Shown here: positions 45,895-55,971 of the stretch, piece after piece
Layout: the number at the start of each line of letters is the position of its first letter
How positions within the stretch are numbered: the first letter of the stretch is position 1
Assembly: GCA_005765155.1 (NCBI GenBank)
Contig: VCCP01000004.1
Location: 3,038,001-3,102,000 of the forward strand
Reading direction: 5' to 3'
Length of the DNA: 64,000 bases
Source of the DNA: Zelopaecilomyces penicillatus
Taxonomy: Eukaryota; Ascomycota; Sordariomycetes; Hypocreales; Pseudodiploosporaceae
The notes under the pieces: generated by a model
What the model saw: only the letters and a program-made list of their open reading frames with translations
Database searches by the model: none
Told to the model about the DNA's origin: nothing
Translations under genes and position numbers: made by a program

Positions 45895-47859
45895 TCACAC
45901 TCCTCTCCTACCACCGGTGCTCATCAGCGTGATCTTCTGCTTTTTTTTCTTCTTGCCGCCGGCGCCGGCGCCACCTCCAGCGTTGCTGTCATTGTGTTGA
46001 TGCAAATTGTGGTCTATCTCTAGAGTCTGGAATGCTTCTAATTGCAAAGCAAGCTCCCCAGGGGCTAAGTCAAGAAGTTCCTCCGTTTTTAGCCATCCGT
46101 CGTCAATAGCGGCTGAAGAGGGCGCTTCTGTCATGGGTGAAGTCAGGAGAGCTGGTGTGCCCCATACTGTCCTCTGTGTTGATGGGCTGGTCGACATTGA
46201 TGCCAAGGTAGAGAATCCAGACCTAGCGTCGGGAGGCGTTGTGCTGGAGGGGGCATTGAGGGGCTGGAAATCGGACAGATCCATACGTGGTACATCATCC
46301 TCATCCAAAGATGACGGTGGTCTCTGTGAGCCTGTCATATTTCGCAGTGCGGCCGCCTCGAGTCGTTCGGATTGGACCCGCTCTCTCTCTTCCTGTGCAT
46401 TCTTTTCACGATTACGGTTTCGTCGTCGCTCAATTTCGCCGGCAAAGGTCGCGAGTATGTCAGCAGGAATAATATCAGTCCAGTCGCATTCCAAAAAACT
46501 GATCACGCAGCCATAAGGAAGGTGGCCCAAATATCTAGCCCTTTTTCGTAGTGTATCATCAACAACATGGCCTGTTGATATGTGCTCCACACGAGGCAAT
46601 AATGTAGCAGGAAAAGAGGAAAATGTCTCGAACTTGGTCTTTAAGATCCGAATATCAAGAGGAGAAAGGTAGAGGTGGGGCAAGGCGCTGTAGAAATAGT
46701 AATCGGCAATCAATGACTGCTTTGTCGGTGTTAGACCAGATATTGCACTTGCCTCCTCAATACTACCAAAACAAGACGTTTTCTCTTCTGCAGCATTGAC
46801 TTCTTTGATGGCTTTGTGCGTCCACTCTCCATCTTGTCCGAATAATGCTTCATCCTCTCTTGCTTGCTGCAACATCATTTCAATCTCTTCATTGAACTGG
46901 CCAGCCATATACTCACTGGTGCCCTTCACTATGCGAGCATAATCCAGAGCGTTTGCTTCGAAGTGCCAAGGAACATCATGTCCAGAGTTGAGAACCTCGG
47001 ATGCCCCCTCACAAGGCAAGGCAAGTGTGGAGCTGGCATTTCTTACCATGAGCCTCAGGACGACATCATCCCCATTGCGGGGAAGTGGGCTTTCCTGACC
47101 AACGTGAAAGCGAACAGGTCGTACCTCGTGCAAATAAATACTATCTTCACAGATGGGACATTTTCTCCATTTGTATCCTTTACCGGATTTCAAGTCGTCA
47201 TCGTTCACAGCCGAATTCATGAATCGTATCAAACACGAGAAGCAGAATATGTGCCCACATTTTGCCATTCGGGGAGCCACAGGGTCTGAGAGACATATGG
47301 GGCAAGATGCTGACTGTGACTCGGCAGAAGCAATGACTTGTAGGACATCGGACCAGTCCAAAAACAAATCAGCATCTGCCGCATTCAATGAATACACCCC
47401 TTGAGGTGATACTACAAATCGATAGTTTGCATGAACATATCTGGCTTTGTCAGCCGCATGGTGTCCTGATCCGGGTCCCCATGTTGGATGCCGGCGATAC
47501 GACCTCGCGTGGTGGTTGTGGTCGTGAAAAGGGCGAGGAACCGAGTAGTTTAGCAGATGGGTTATTGACGTCTGACCCCTCCGACTCGACGGGTTGCGGA
47601 GTGCTCTGAGTTCAGCCAGTGTGTCGTCCTCATCTAGCAAAGATCCAGCCATCCTCTCATTGATATCCGGTCGACGCTGGTTTTTGTGTTGCTTTCGGGA
47701 GCTCTGCCCCTTTCGGGGCACGGGCTGCGGGAGTGTAGATGCTGCCTGGACAGGACGACGGTTGAAATCGAAGCTTGGTGTAGACGGACTAGCTTGGGTT
47801 GGTGAAATATGGTTCGAGGGAACCGCGAGGGATTTGGGGGGGATCCCCGATGAATTCAT
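45895..47859 (-). CDS. MAG2: RING-finger protein of the Mag2/RNF10 family
   Basis: Intronless, 654 residues from the ATG at 47859. The family are E3 ubiquitin ligases; yeast Mag2 and human RNF10 modify 40S ribosomal proteins in ribosome quality control. Seen here: a disordered N-terminus rich in Ser/Pro/Arg; the block ARYVHANYRFVVSP preceding the RING, diagnostic for this family; the C3HC4 RING from about residue 186 (CPICLSD, CGHIFCFSCL, then KCPICEDS after a spacer longer than usual); and VRPVRF downstream. The second half has the aromatic block YYFYSALPHLYLSPLDIRILK and HLPYGCVISFLECDW, also typical of the family. The C-terminus ends in a Gly/Ala stretch and a KKKKKQK basic tail, common in RNF10 homologues. 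Cytosolic; neighbour genes give no added hint. Confidence 0.92.
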   Translation of the reverse strand: MNSSGIPPKSLAVPSNHISPTQASPSTPSFDFNRRPVQAASTLPQPVPRKGQSSRKQHKNQRRPDINERMAGSLLDEDDTLAELRALRNPSSRRGQTSITHLLNYSVPRPFHDHNHHARSYRRHPTWGPGSGHHAADKARYVHANYRFVVSPQGVYSLNAADADLFLDWSDVLQVIASAESQSASCPICLSDPVAPRMAKCGHIFCFSCLIRFMNSAVNDDDLKSGKGYKWRKCPICEDSIYLHEVRPVRFHVGQESPLPRNGDDVVLRLMVRNASSTLALPCEGASEVLNSGHDVPWHFEANALDYARIVKGTSEYMAGQFNEEIEMMLQQAREDEALFGQDGEWTHKAIKEVNAAEEKTSCFGSIEEASAISGLTPTKQSLIADYYFYSALPHLYLSPLDIRILKTKFETFSSFPATLLPRVEHISTGHVVDDTLRKRARYLGHLPYGCVISFLECDWTDIIPADILATFAGEIERRRNRNREKNAQEERERVQSERLEAAALRNMTGSQRPPSSLDEDDVPRMDLSDFQPLNAPSSTTPPDARSGFSTLASMSTSPSTQRTVWGTPALLTSPMTEAPSSAAIDDGWLKTEELLDLAPGELALQLEAFQTLEIDHNLHQHNDSNAGGGAGAGGKKKKKQKITLMSTGGRRGV

Positions 47860-48912
47860 GATCAAGCTATTGCGGATGGCGCTGTCAGATTCGGGCGAGG
47901 TTATTCAGACTCGATCAAATCCAAAACTGCGACCGCAAAGGCCGACATGCCTCGTACGGAACGCGCTGAAGCGAGGAGTGGCTCGTTTGCTCTCGCAGCG
48001 CCGAGTCGGGCAAGTAATTGAGGCTATTGAACCGATATGCTGAGATAATGGTACTGGAGACAGGATGACGCAGAGGGAAGATTGCGAGAATCTCAAAAGG
48101 GGCCCAGTTGGATGGACCCCGGAATTGGAGCAGGACTTGAGTAGAGTCAGCGGCGGGGCTTCTCGTGACGGAATTACTGGATGCTACTAGATAAATGCTT
48201 ACTGGCAATGTCAGGTTAGAGAGTCCGACTGCTAGTGGGCTGTGTACCAAGCACCTAGGTACGTATCTGCATGCATTAGGTACCTACTTAGGTACTACTA
48301 AGGTACTATAGGTAGATACTAAGGTTAGTAGGTACCTACCTGCGTACCTGGTATAGTAGGTACTAACGTACCTTAGGTTAAGGTACGTACCTAGGGTGGC
48401 ACTGGTAAACAATTAGTGGCAAATACTTGGTTCGCAAGTCCCACACGTGCTCTACTGGGTGACCAACTCAAGAACGACTTCAAGGGGCAATGACTTAATA
48501 TGTTGCTCAGTACTTGGAATTCCATATCGAAGCCTTATTACTTAAATCCTAAATTGAAAGCAGAAGGAAGCACGTTAATATAGCGCATCTTTTCCTGGGT
48601 ATTATCCTCGTCCGGGAGTTTGTACTGGAATGACGTCACGGTGCTATGGTGTTAAACCGTCCCATAGACCTGGGCAGCTCATCACAAATTCACGAGCATT
48701 GAAGTACTCAAACACAGTAGTAAACAAGAAATCATCATCAATTAGAATTTCCATGACGATTCGGACCTCCATAGTCTCGTCCAAGTCACACTAATTTACG
48801 AACCAGGGGGAATCATTTGACTGAGGTAGGAGACACTCTCAACAACCCAAAACACTTTACAGCAAGAACCACGTAGCCTTTCATCATGAAAATTTGCTGG
48901 GCCTCATCTCCT
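47860..48912. other. 1.05-kb spacer with dense TAGGTACCT island
   Basis: Between two minus-strand genes; it includes the promoter of the RING-protein gene and the 3' flank of the CBM48 gene. The striking feature is the GTAC-rich block at 48250-48396, listed separately. No coding frame is supported. Confidence 0.5.
48250..48396. repeat. dense TAGGTACCT-type repeat island
   Basis: About 150 bp in which TACCTA, GGTACC, AGGTAC and GTAC recur on both strands in irregular spacing, many copies being palindromic. It lies 0.4 kb upstream of the RING-protein start codon. Weaker islands of the same motif are scattered through the window. Confidence 0.8.
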
Positions 48913-51900
48913 TTATTTCTTATCTGAGAGCTTGTGCTTGATCTTGCTGAAAATGGAGCTGAGACGGTGCTTCTTCTTCTCTGCAGAAGATGTCTTGGAT
49001 TCGGCTCCGTTTGAGCCATTGCCATGTGCCTTGGAGGTCTCGGACCCATCATTAGGTCCCACATCAGTCTTGGAGGTCTCAGTTGCGGAGGCTTCGGCCT
49101 CTAGGGCATCAGACTTGGCAGCATCAGTTTCCGCAGCATCCACCTTGACGGGTTCGGTAACAAGAGGCTCTGATTTGACGGCTACAGTTGATGATGTCTC
49201 AGGGATTCCAATAGCTGCTATATCCTCAGGTTTGACTTCTTCTGGCTTGACGACTGCAGGTGCAAGAATTTCCGGCTGGGCCTCGACAGGGGCGACTGAC
49301 TCTGACTCGACTTCCTCTGGAGTAGGTTCCTCTGGCTTGACTACAGGTGCAATAATCTCCGGTTGGGCCTCGACAGGGGCGACTGTCTCTGACTTAGCTT
49401 CCTCTGGAGTGGCTTCCTCTGCCTTGACGGCTACAGAAGCAAGAATTTCTGGCTTAATCTCATCAGGGGCAGCTGCATCTAACGTGACTTCCTCTGGCTT
49501 GAGCTCGACGGGGGCAAGAATCTCTGGCATGATCTGAGAAGGGGCAACTGTCTCTGGCTCGACCTCGACGGGAGCAATTGCATGTGGCTTTGCTTCTTCT
49601 GGCGCAACCTCTACTGGCTTGAGCTCGACAGGGGCAAGAACCTCCGGCGTAATTTCAGTGAAAACGGCTGTCTCTGGCTGGGTCTCGACGGAGGCAACTT
49701 TCTCTGACTTAACCTCCTCAGGCGTGACCTCTTCTGATTTGAACTCGACAGGAACAATCGCCTCAGGCTTGGCTTCTTCAGGCTGAGGCTCAATGGGAGT
49801 GACCGCCTCTGGCTTGGTTTCTTTGGGCATAGTCTCCTCAGACTTTGCCTCGTCTATTGCCGGTGTCTCTTTGACCTCCTTCAACAGCTCAGCCTCAACT
49901 TCCTTCTTCTCCTCCACAGCTGTCGTATTGGCAGCCGCTTCAGGGCTCTGATGAGACTCCTGAATAGATTCCTTGACCTCAACAGGAACCTCTGGGGAAA
50001 TCTCCTCATGCTTCTCATCCTTGGCTTCACCTGCAAGCACCTCTTGAATAGGCTCGGGCAGATGTTCCTTGACCACATCAGGGATGGTGCTGTTGGCAGC
50101 GTCAACGGCAGCTGTGGTGGCGTCGTGAACAACAGGGGTCGCCGTCTCAATGAGGAGGTCCTTGGCGGCTACAGCAGCAGCGAGAATTGCGCCACCTGTA
50201 GTAGCAGCAACAGCAGCGATGGTGCCAGTATACTCCGACGTCTCGGCCTGGTGGTCGGGGCCAGACGTACCTTCTGATGTCGCTGGAACCTCGGGAACCG
50301 TTTTAATGAGTTCCTGCTCAACCTCGTGCTTCTCTGCAACTTCTTCAGGGACGGCGCTAGCCTCAGGCTCAACGCCAGCCAGCTCCTGGCTTTCTTTGAC
50401 GATATCGGGAACGTTGGTCTCCAAAGGAACTTCTCCGGCTAGGGCAGCTGTGGTCGCGCCCACACCAATGGTGCTAATTGTAGGATCTGCCACATCACCC
50501 ATTGGTAGGCTGGATTCTGGAATCATATTATTGGTGACAGGGGGCAGCTCAATTGATTCGAGTCCAGGAATTGCATCACTCTTCTCGTAAGATTCCTCAT
50601 CCAACTTGACATAGTCACTAGTGCTCTGTGCAGTAATGGCATCAGGTACCTTCTCGCCCGGCTCCAGCTTGATGGGGTTAACAGCACCAATGGCTGCGGG
50701 CAGAGGGTTGACGGCGATAACCTGGTCCAATTCGGCAACTGGTGTGATGGGAAATCCGCCGGGGACCTCGGACGGGGTGGGGAGGTCGTCCTTGTTCTCG
50801 ATGGGCTGTTCTGCAGACATGTTCGCAGGGATAGGTTCCGAAGCTGGAGTTTCGGCTTTCACAGTCTCGGCTTTGAGTATATCGGTGGAAACGAGAAAAT
50901 TATTAACGTTGCCTTCGTTGTCTGCTTCCTTGGGGGAAGACTCGTTGATTGTCCAGGTATTGTCGACGACGAACTACGTGAGGGGATGCAAGTCCCGTTA
51001 GCGACGACGACGACAAGATCTCTTGGGGAAAATAATGGCGATGGATGTGGGACAATGCAGTGGTGGGGGTGTGTGACGTGATATTATATGCAGCAAGTTA
51101 ACAAAGAAGGGAGGGGGTTGGGGGAGGGGATCAGGTGCGGGGGAATTGGCCTGGGAAGCAGTCAATTCGTGTTGTGCCCCCAACGAGCCGCACCATCCCC
51201 GTCGTGATCCCCGTCCTGGTGCCCCCCAATCCGAGGCCGATGGCGGTGAAATGAAACCTCCTAGCCAGCGACGGCATAAGCAGCCAATAGATTGAATTTG
51301 AACTCTCCTCGGCAGAGTTTGCGCAACTGCAAAGGCTGGCTGGCGCCTCCTCACCGCTTCACATGACTAGAATGATGGCACACTCTAAAGCGCATCCATC
51401 CCGACCTTGCTAGTCCATCAGTGTGGCGGCAATACTTTGCACGTTGAGCTAGCAAGGCGACGCTCCTACAGCTGATGCGGCATAGTAAATATGTGGCCGA
51501 TGGTGGCCGACAGCAAATTTGTTCCACTGCCTTCAAATTCAGGAAACCCTTTCGGGGTGAGTGTTTCGAGGGCTGAGTGTGGTCATAGCGACGGGAGGGA
51601 CCTGGCGAGAGAACAGACGCGGCCCCTGCCTGCGCCGTTTCAACCATCACCCCATTGCGCTTATTCTTGAGGCTTGCGACGAGATGGAAAGTTGGAGTGG
51701 AGTGGTTGACAGGGAGAAGACGCCCAAAAAAATTAAAAGTGGGAAAGCTGAAGCGAACCAACCTTGTAATATATCTTGTCCGAAATGTGCTCTAGCTGTA
51801 CTGTTTTGCTGAAGACATCGTCATCTCTATCCAACTTCTGGCTCTTGGTCCAACTGTCAAAGGTGCCCGTAACGAAGACCTCTTCAGCGGGGTGCTCCCT

Positions 51901-52072
51901 GAAAATAGAAACGCACGAGGTCAGCTTTCGGCATGTTCCAGATATTATGCAGACGGGACGCGAAGAAGCTCTCGTCTCGTGCGGTAACCTTTTCGACGAC
52001 ATACTTGGCGGAGAGCGGCGCGCTTCAACAGGGGAGACATCCAACTTACCACTTGAACGTGTAGCTTCCCAT
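48913..52072 (-). CDS. CBM48 (AMPK-type glycogen-binding) protein with acidic repetitive tail
   Basis: Three exons, complement(48913..50973, 51763..51898, 52050..52072); 739 residues. Exon 1 is only 23 nt (MGSYTFK plus part of Trp). Intron 1 is 151 bp (phase 2) and intron 2 is 789 bp (phase 0, donor GTTGGT, acceptor GTAG, branch CGCTAAC). Residues 1 to about 75 form an E-set/CBM48 carbohydrate-binding module as in AMP-activated kinase beta subunits: EHPAEEVFVTGTFDSWT, KIYYKFVVDNTWTINESSPK, NVNNFLVSTD. The rest is a long disordered region rich in Pro, Glu, Val, Ala and Lys, with 20-25-residue imperfect repeats of VAPVEAQPE..KPEEVTPEEAKSE type at about 455-640. It ends in a basic tail (SSIFSKIKHKLSDKK). 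A role in binding glycogen or another alpha-glucan is likely from the module; the tail's role is unknown. No enzyme domain is present. Confidence 0.85.
49215..49770. repeat. intragenic degenerate tandem repeat (about 63-75 bp unit)
   Basis: Lies inside exon 3 of the CBM48 gene. Successive copies encode Pro-Val-Glu ... Pro-Glu-Glu-Val ... Lys segments. Units differ in sequence and length, indicating old expansion with drift rather than recent slippage. Confidence 0.75.
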
Positions 52073-54232
52073 GGTAGCGATTAGAAATTAAGCAACAGAA
52101 TAAACAGACGCGGCTGCGAGACAAGTAAAAGAGGAAAACAAGCAGCTGTGCGAGAGAAAGAGGAAGAGAGATGAAGAGGAAAAGTGACGGCGTCTTAGGC
52201 CGGATTTCAGCAGGGGTTTGTTGGTGGCCTGCCCAAAACCTGTGAAATTAAAGGTGGCTGAAGAGGTGTGCCTGGTGGAGAGGGGCAAGACACGGATTCA
52301 GTATCATCAGCAAAAACGGGGTCTATTTTCGTACATACATATGGGTTCGTACAGGACTGATAAGACTTCGGAGCAGGCCTGCATAGGTACAGTGCCTGGC
52401 ACATGATGTGATTGATGCATCGATGCAAGGCAAGGCATCGGGAGACGTTGATGATAGGGCGGTTGGGCGATGCCGTGTTCCATAACTCTAACTAATTACC
52501 AAGAGCCCGACAGGTCCATCCAGCCTTGGCACCAAAGTTCGTGATCAGGCGTCAAGCTCCTTCAGGAGCCTCAGCTCCCAACCGCCTACCCCGTGCGTAC
52601 GTTACCGGCCAACGGTGTGATGACAAAAGAGGCCGGCATGAACCATATCTACAAAGGTACCATTACACACACATAAATATACATGCGCAACTGCTTTTGG
52701 AGTGGCTGGATAAACAGTTCGATGGCAAGACACACCAAACCGGGTGCTCCCTTTCAAGGGTGAATTCGCCGCAAGCCGTTACCGACTCAGTACTTGCTGT
52801 AGTAGGTACCTACCTACCTACCTACACACCTAGGTGAGCTGTCTACAGAGTACTCCGTTCATAAATAATAAGCCTTATCCACCATTCAGACGAACGAATG
52901 ATCTATCACACAGGCCCAGCGCCGCTTACCCTACAGTACTGGTTACTGTAGTCACGCCTCAGCCCGAGATGGCTGAAGTGCACATGGCGGTTTTACTGAT
53001 ATTTGACATCACGTTAGTCATCCGTATTTGGCAGGTAATGAATAATTTCGATTATTTAACTGTATGGAGTGTTGCATTTCTTTGTCCCGCTCCTTTATCA
53101 TATTGGTTGGGGATTGGCACTAATACTGGATACTTCTCCCCTATTCACTGCTATGAGTCTCTGTGCAGCTATTATCACAGAGTAATTAACCTGATATTGC
53201 AAGCATTACTATCACAGCCCTGTAAGTATTTGCAAAAATGCGTGTATCTGTTATTGTGAGTGTTAATGTTTATGATGTTGGTGCTAATTACGCGCTGCTG
53301 GTACTCCCTTTCCTTGAGAACCACAGCAACAGCCGTGTTTAACTCACAGCTTAACGCGTGCTGTACTACCAGCGTATTATTACTTGAAGCGTAGCAATGA
53401 AATGGGGATGAAATGTCTGAAGTGCTGGTCTCCGTTACTGGTGCACGGATCACTTGGCTACTGGGTGATGCCTTGTTTTGTCAACCTTGCTTGGCCCGTG
53501 AGGTTTCCGCGAAACCCAAGTGAATTGTTTACGTACATACTATTATGTAGTAGTAGTAGTAGCAGGTGGTTTATGCATTCCCCACTAATACTGCGGTCAC
53601 TCCAAGATTAGGTCAGAGCTAGGTTAGTGGTTTTGATAGATTTGTCCCAACATGTACAGTACATAGCGATGCATGCATTCCCCTTTCATCCGAAGAGGCT
53701 AGATAGCGCCGAGATAGTATGAGTAGCACCATGCCTTGTAACTTTGCAAAGAGGGCTAGCGCCATCATCATATTTGACGACTCGGCAAGTTTCAGCCTGG
53801 CGTGAGGACTGGTCGGATCTGCGCCACAGTCGGGGCACGACTATGAGAACGATGAGCCTGAATGAGCCCCATTCAGGATGCCAAAGGAATAATTCCAGAA
53901 GGGCCTGGATGCAGCACAGCGTACGTGCCCACGGCGCTTGTGGTCTTGCGCCTCATCATCCTATTTATCTGTCCTGTCCCAGGGCCGGTACCAAGTTGGG
54001 ATATTCAGTCTCATCCGTGCTGGAAGGCGCGTGCTTGAGAGGCATCTCGGCCCGCATCGCCATTTTCCCTCACAAGTGCCGCATATATATAAGCAGTCAG
54101 GTTCCCTCCCCTGGTATCATGTGGACTCAGCAAGCTTTTTTGGGGGGGGACGATCAGAACACCAACACATACACGCCCATTATCCTTCATTTACCTTCTT
54201 CTTCATTACAGTCATTTATGTACTTCAAAAAC
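52073..54232. other. 2.2-kb divergent spacer
   Basis: Divergent promoter region between the CBM48 gene (-) and the GH114 gene (+). It contains a TACCTA tandem patch at 52798-52833, a (TAG)5 run near 53549-53563 and a TATA-like box at 54084. The frame open upstream of the GH114 start (from about 53744) lacks family similarity and was not included in that gene. Confidence 0.5.
54084..54093 (+). promoter_or_regulatory. TATA-box candidate of the GH114 gene
   Basis: TATATATAAG, about 140 bp before the chosen start codon at 54233. Position and match are good, and no other TATA-like element lies closer. No transcription data. Confidence 0.45.
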
Positions 54233-55371
54233 ATGAAGCAGTCCGAAATCTTACCAGAGAAAACCGCCACCACACCCAAGCGATCATGGCCGCTGTGGAA
54301 AAAACTTGTCATTGTCGGTGCTATTCTGGTCGTGGTAATCGGCCTGGCGGTGGGGCTGGGAGTCGGCTTGACCCGGAATCATGGAGGCAATGACAACGAT
54401 GATACCAGCGGCACCGGTGATGGAGATGGTAGCAGCAATGGCAAGGATGATGGGGGCACCGATGGGCCTGATCGGCCGAGCGTCTGGCTCCCCGGAGTCA
54501 ATGCTACATGGCAAATCGTTCTCAAACGCCCTGTTAAGCTGGATCCTGCTGTTGACCCGAATGTTGCTATTTGGGATTTGGATTTGTTTGATAACGATGT
54601 GGAGACCTTCAAGACACTACAGAAAGCAGGCAAAAAGGTTATCTGTTACTTTAGTGCAGGCTCCTACGAAGATTGGAGAGACGATAAAGATCTATTTCAA
54701 AAGTCTGATCTCGGCAACACTCTAGAAGGCTGGCCGGATGAGCGATGGCTGAAGCTCGACAGCGATAATGTTCGCAGTATTATGAAGCAACGCATTAAGC
54801 TTGCCTGGTCAAAGGGCTGTGATGCTATTGATCCGGATAATGTGGATGGTTATGTAAGTGGGCTTTTGAAATTTTTACGGAAGTCTACATGATGGCTTTC
54901 ATTTTCGTTTTTCCTTTAGCAAGTCATTTTCAAGTTTAAACTAACCGCAGTGCCTTGATTTAGCAAAATGATAATGGACTGAAACTCACAAAGCAACACA
55001 CTATTGATTTCATTAAGTTCCTGCATGACGAAGCCAGACAATACAAGATGGGTGTGGGCCTTAAAAACTCAGGTGGCATTATACCTGATGTTCTTGATTT
55101 GGTCGACTTCTCCGTCAACGAGCAATGTGCCGAGTTCAAAGAATGTGAGACCTTTTCTCCCTTTATTGATGCCGGGAAGCCAGTCTTCCAGATCGAGTAT
55201 CCTAAGGGCGCACCGGACAACATTGATCCGCAGCGTGCTCAAGAGATCTGTTCTCGTAAAGGCGTCTCTGCTGGCTCTGAAAACTTTAGCACCATGCTCA
55301 AGCATTTAGATCTTGATGGCTTTGTGCAATACTGTGATGGCAAGGTATACACTACAGAGACGATGGCTTAA
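54233..55371 (+). CDS. membrane-anchored GH114 glycosidase (endo-alpha-1,4-polygalactosaminidase type)
   Basis: Join 54233..54853, 54964..55371; 342 residues; intron 110 bp, phase 0, donor GTAAGT. A second in-frame ATG at 54218 has a poorer context. The enzyme family hydrolyses alpha-1,4-galactosamine polymers such as fungal galactosaminogalactan. Layout: a short cytosolic N-terminus, basic KRSWPLWKK, one membrane helix at about 25-46, a Gly/Asp/Ser-rich linker to about residue 82, then the TM1410/GH114 barrel: WQIVLKRPV, VAIWDLDLFDND, VICYFSAGSYEDWR, LDSDN, the hallmark CDAIDPDNVDGYQNDNG (spanning the intron), GVGLKNSGG and the C-terminal DGFVQYCDG. There is no cleavable signal peptide; it is a type II membrane protein with the catalytic domain outside. 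No galactosaminogalactan synthesis genes lie in the window. Confidence 0.88.
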
Positions 55372-55971
55372 CGAGATAATGGCTCTGGAGGAAGTGTTGA
55401 TGATAGATATATCTGGTGAATGCCACCCTTTAGTTTTCTTGTTTTTCCACATATGGGGACATACTTTATAATATTAATGGCATCATGTCGACATCAGCAA
55501 GACTGACTACTATGTCTGTGATATCTGTAGGCTTCTCAGAGTGCTGGTGAAGTGGGCTGTGGACTACACCCCCTTGGTATTCGTATTCCTACCTATTGAC
55601 CGGGTTCAGCTTATGAGAATCGTCAAGCAATTAATGCCCCAGACTCGCCCACACTTGCAAAACTACACGCGAAAGCAAATCGGCCTGCATGTGCTCTGAC
55701 AAGATTTGGGGGAAACATGCAGGTGAAAGCTAGCTGTAGTATTCACTGTTTATGATTCTATACACAAAACTCACTATTATAATTCCCACGAAAGAATCCA
55801 ACGCCCAAACCTGCCATTCTATCGCCTTTAAAATCCACAAGACATGGTAAAACCGACGTCATCCCGCAAGTAAAGAAAACACCCCCGCCACCAGCTTCAA
55901 ATATGGAAAGGTAACCTGACGGACTAGAGATATGGAACGTAGCAGGAAAAACACGTACAGGTCGACAGACC
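55372..55971. other. 600-bp convergent spacer
   Basis: Between the 3' ends of the GH114 gene (+) and the Zn2Cys6 gene (-). Nothing beyond probable 3' UTRs is seen. Confidence 0.5.

Noticed and set aside
48932..50590. Plus-strand frames opposite the CBM48 repeat region
   Set aside because: Ser/Gly/Ala shadows of the repetitive coding strand.
53744..54232. N-terminal extension of the GH114 frame by 163 codons
   Set aside because: Non-homologous, crosses the TATA-like box at 54084, and would bury the membrane anchor internally.
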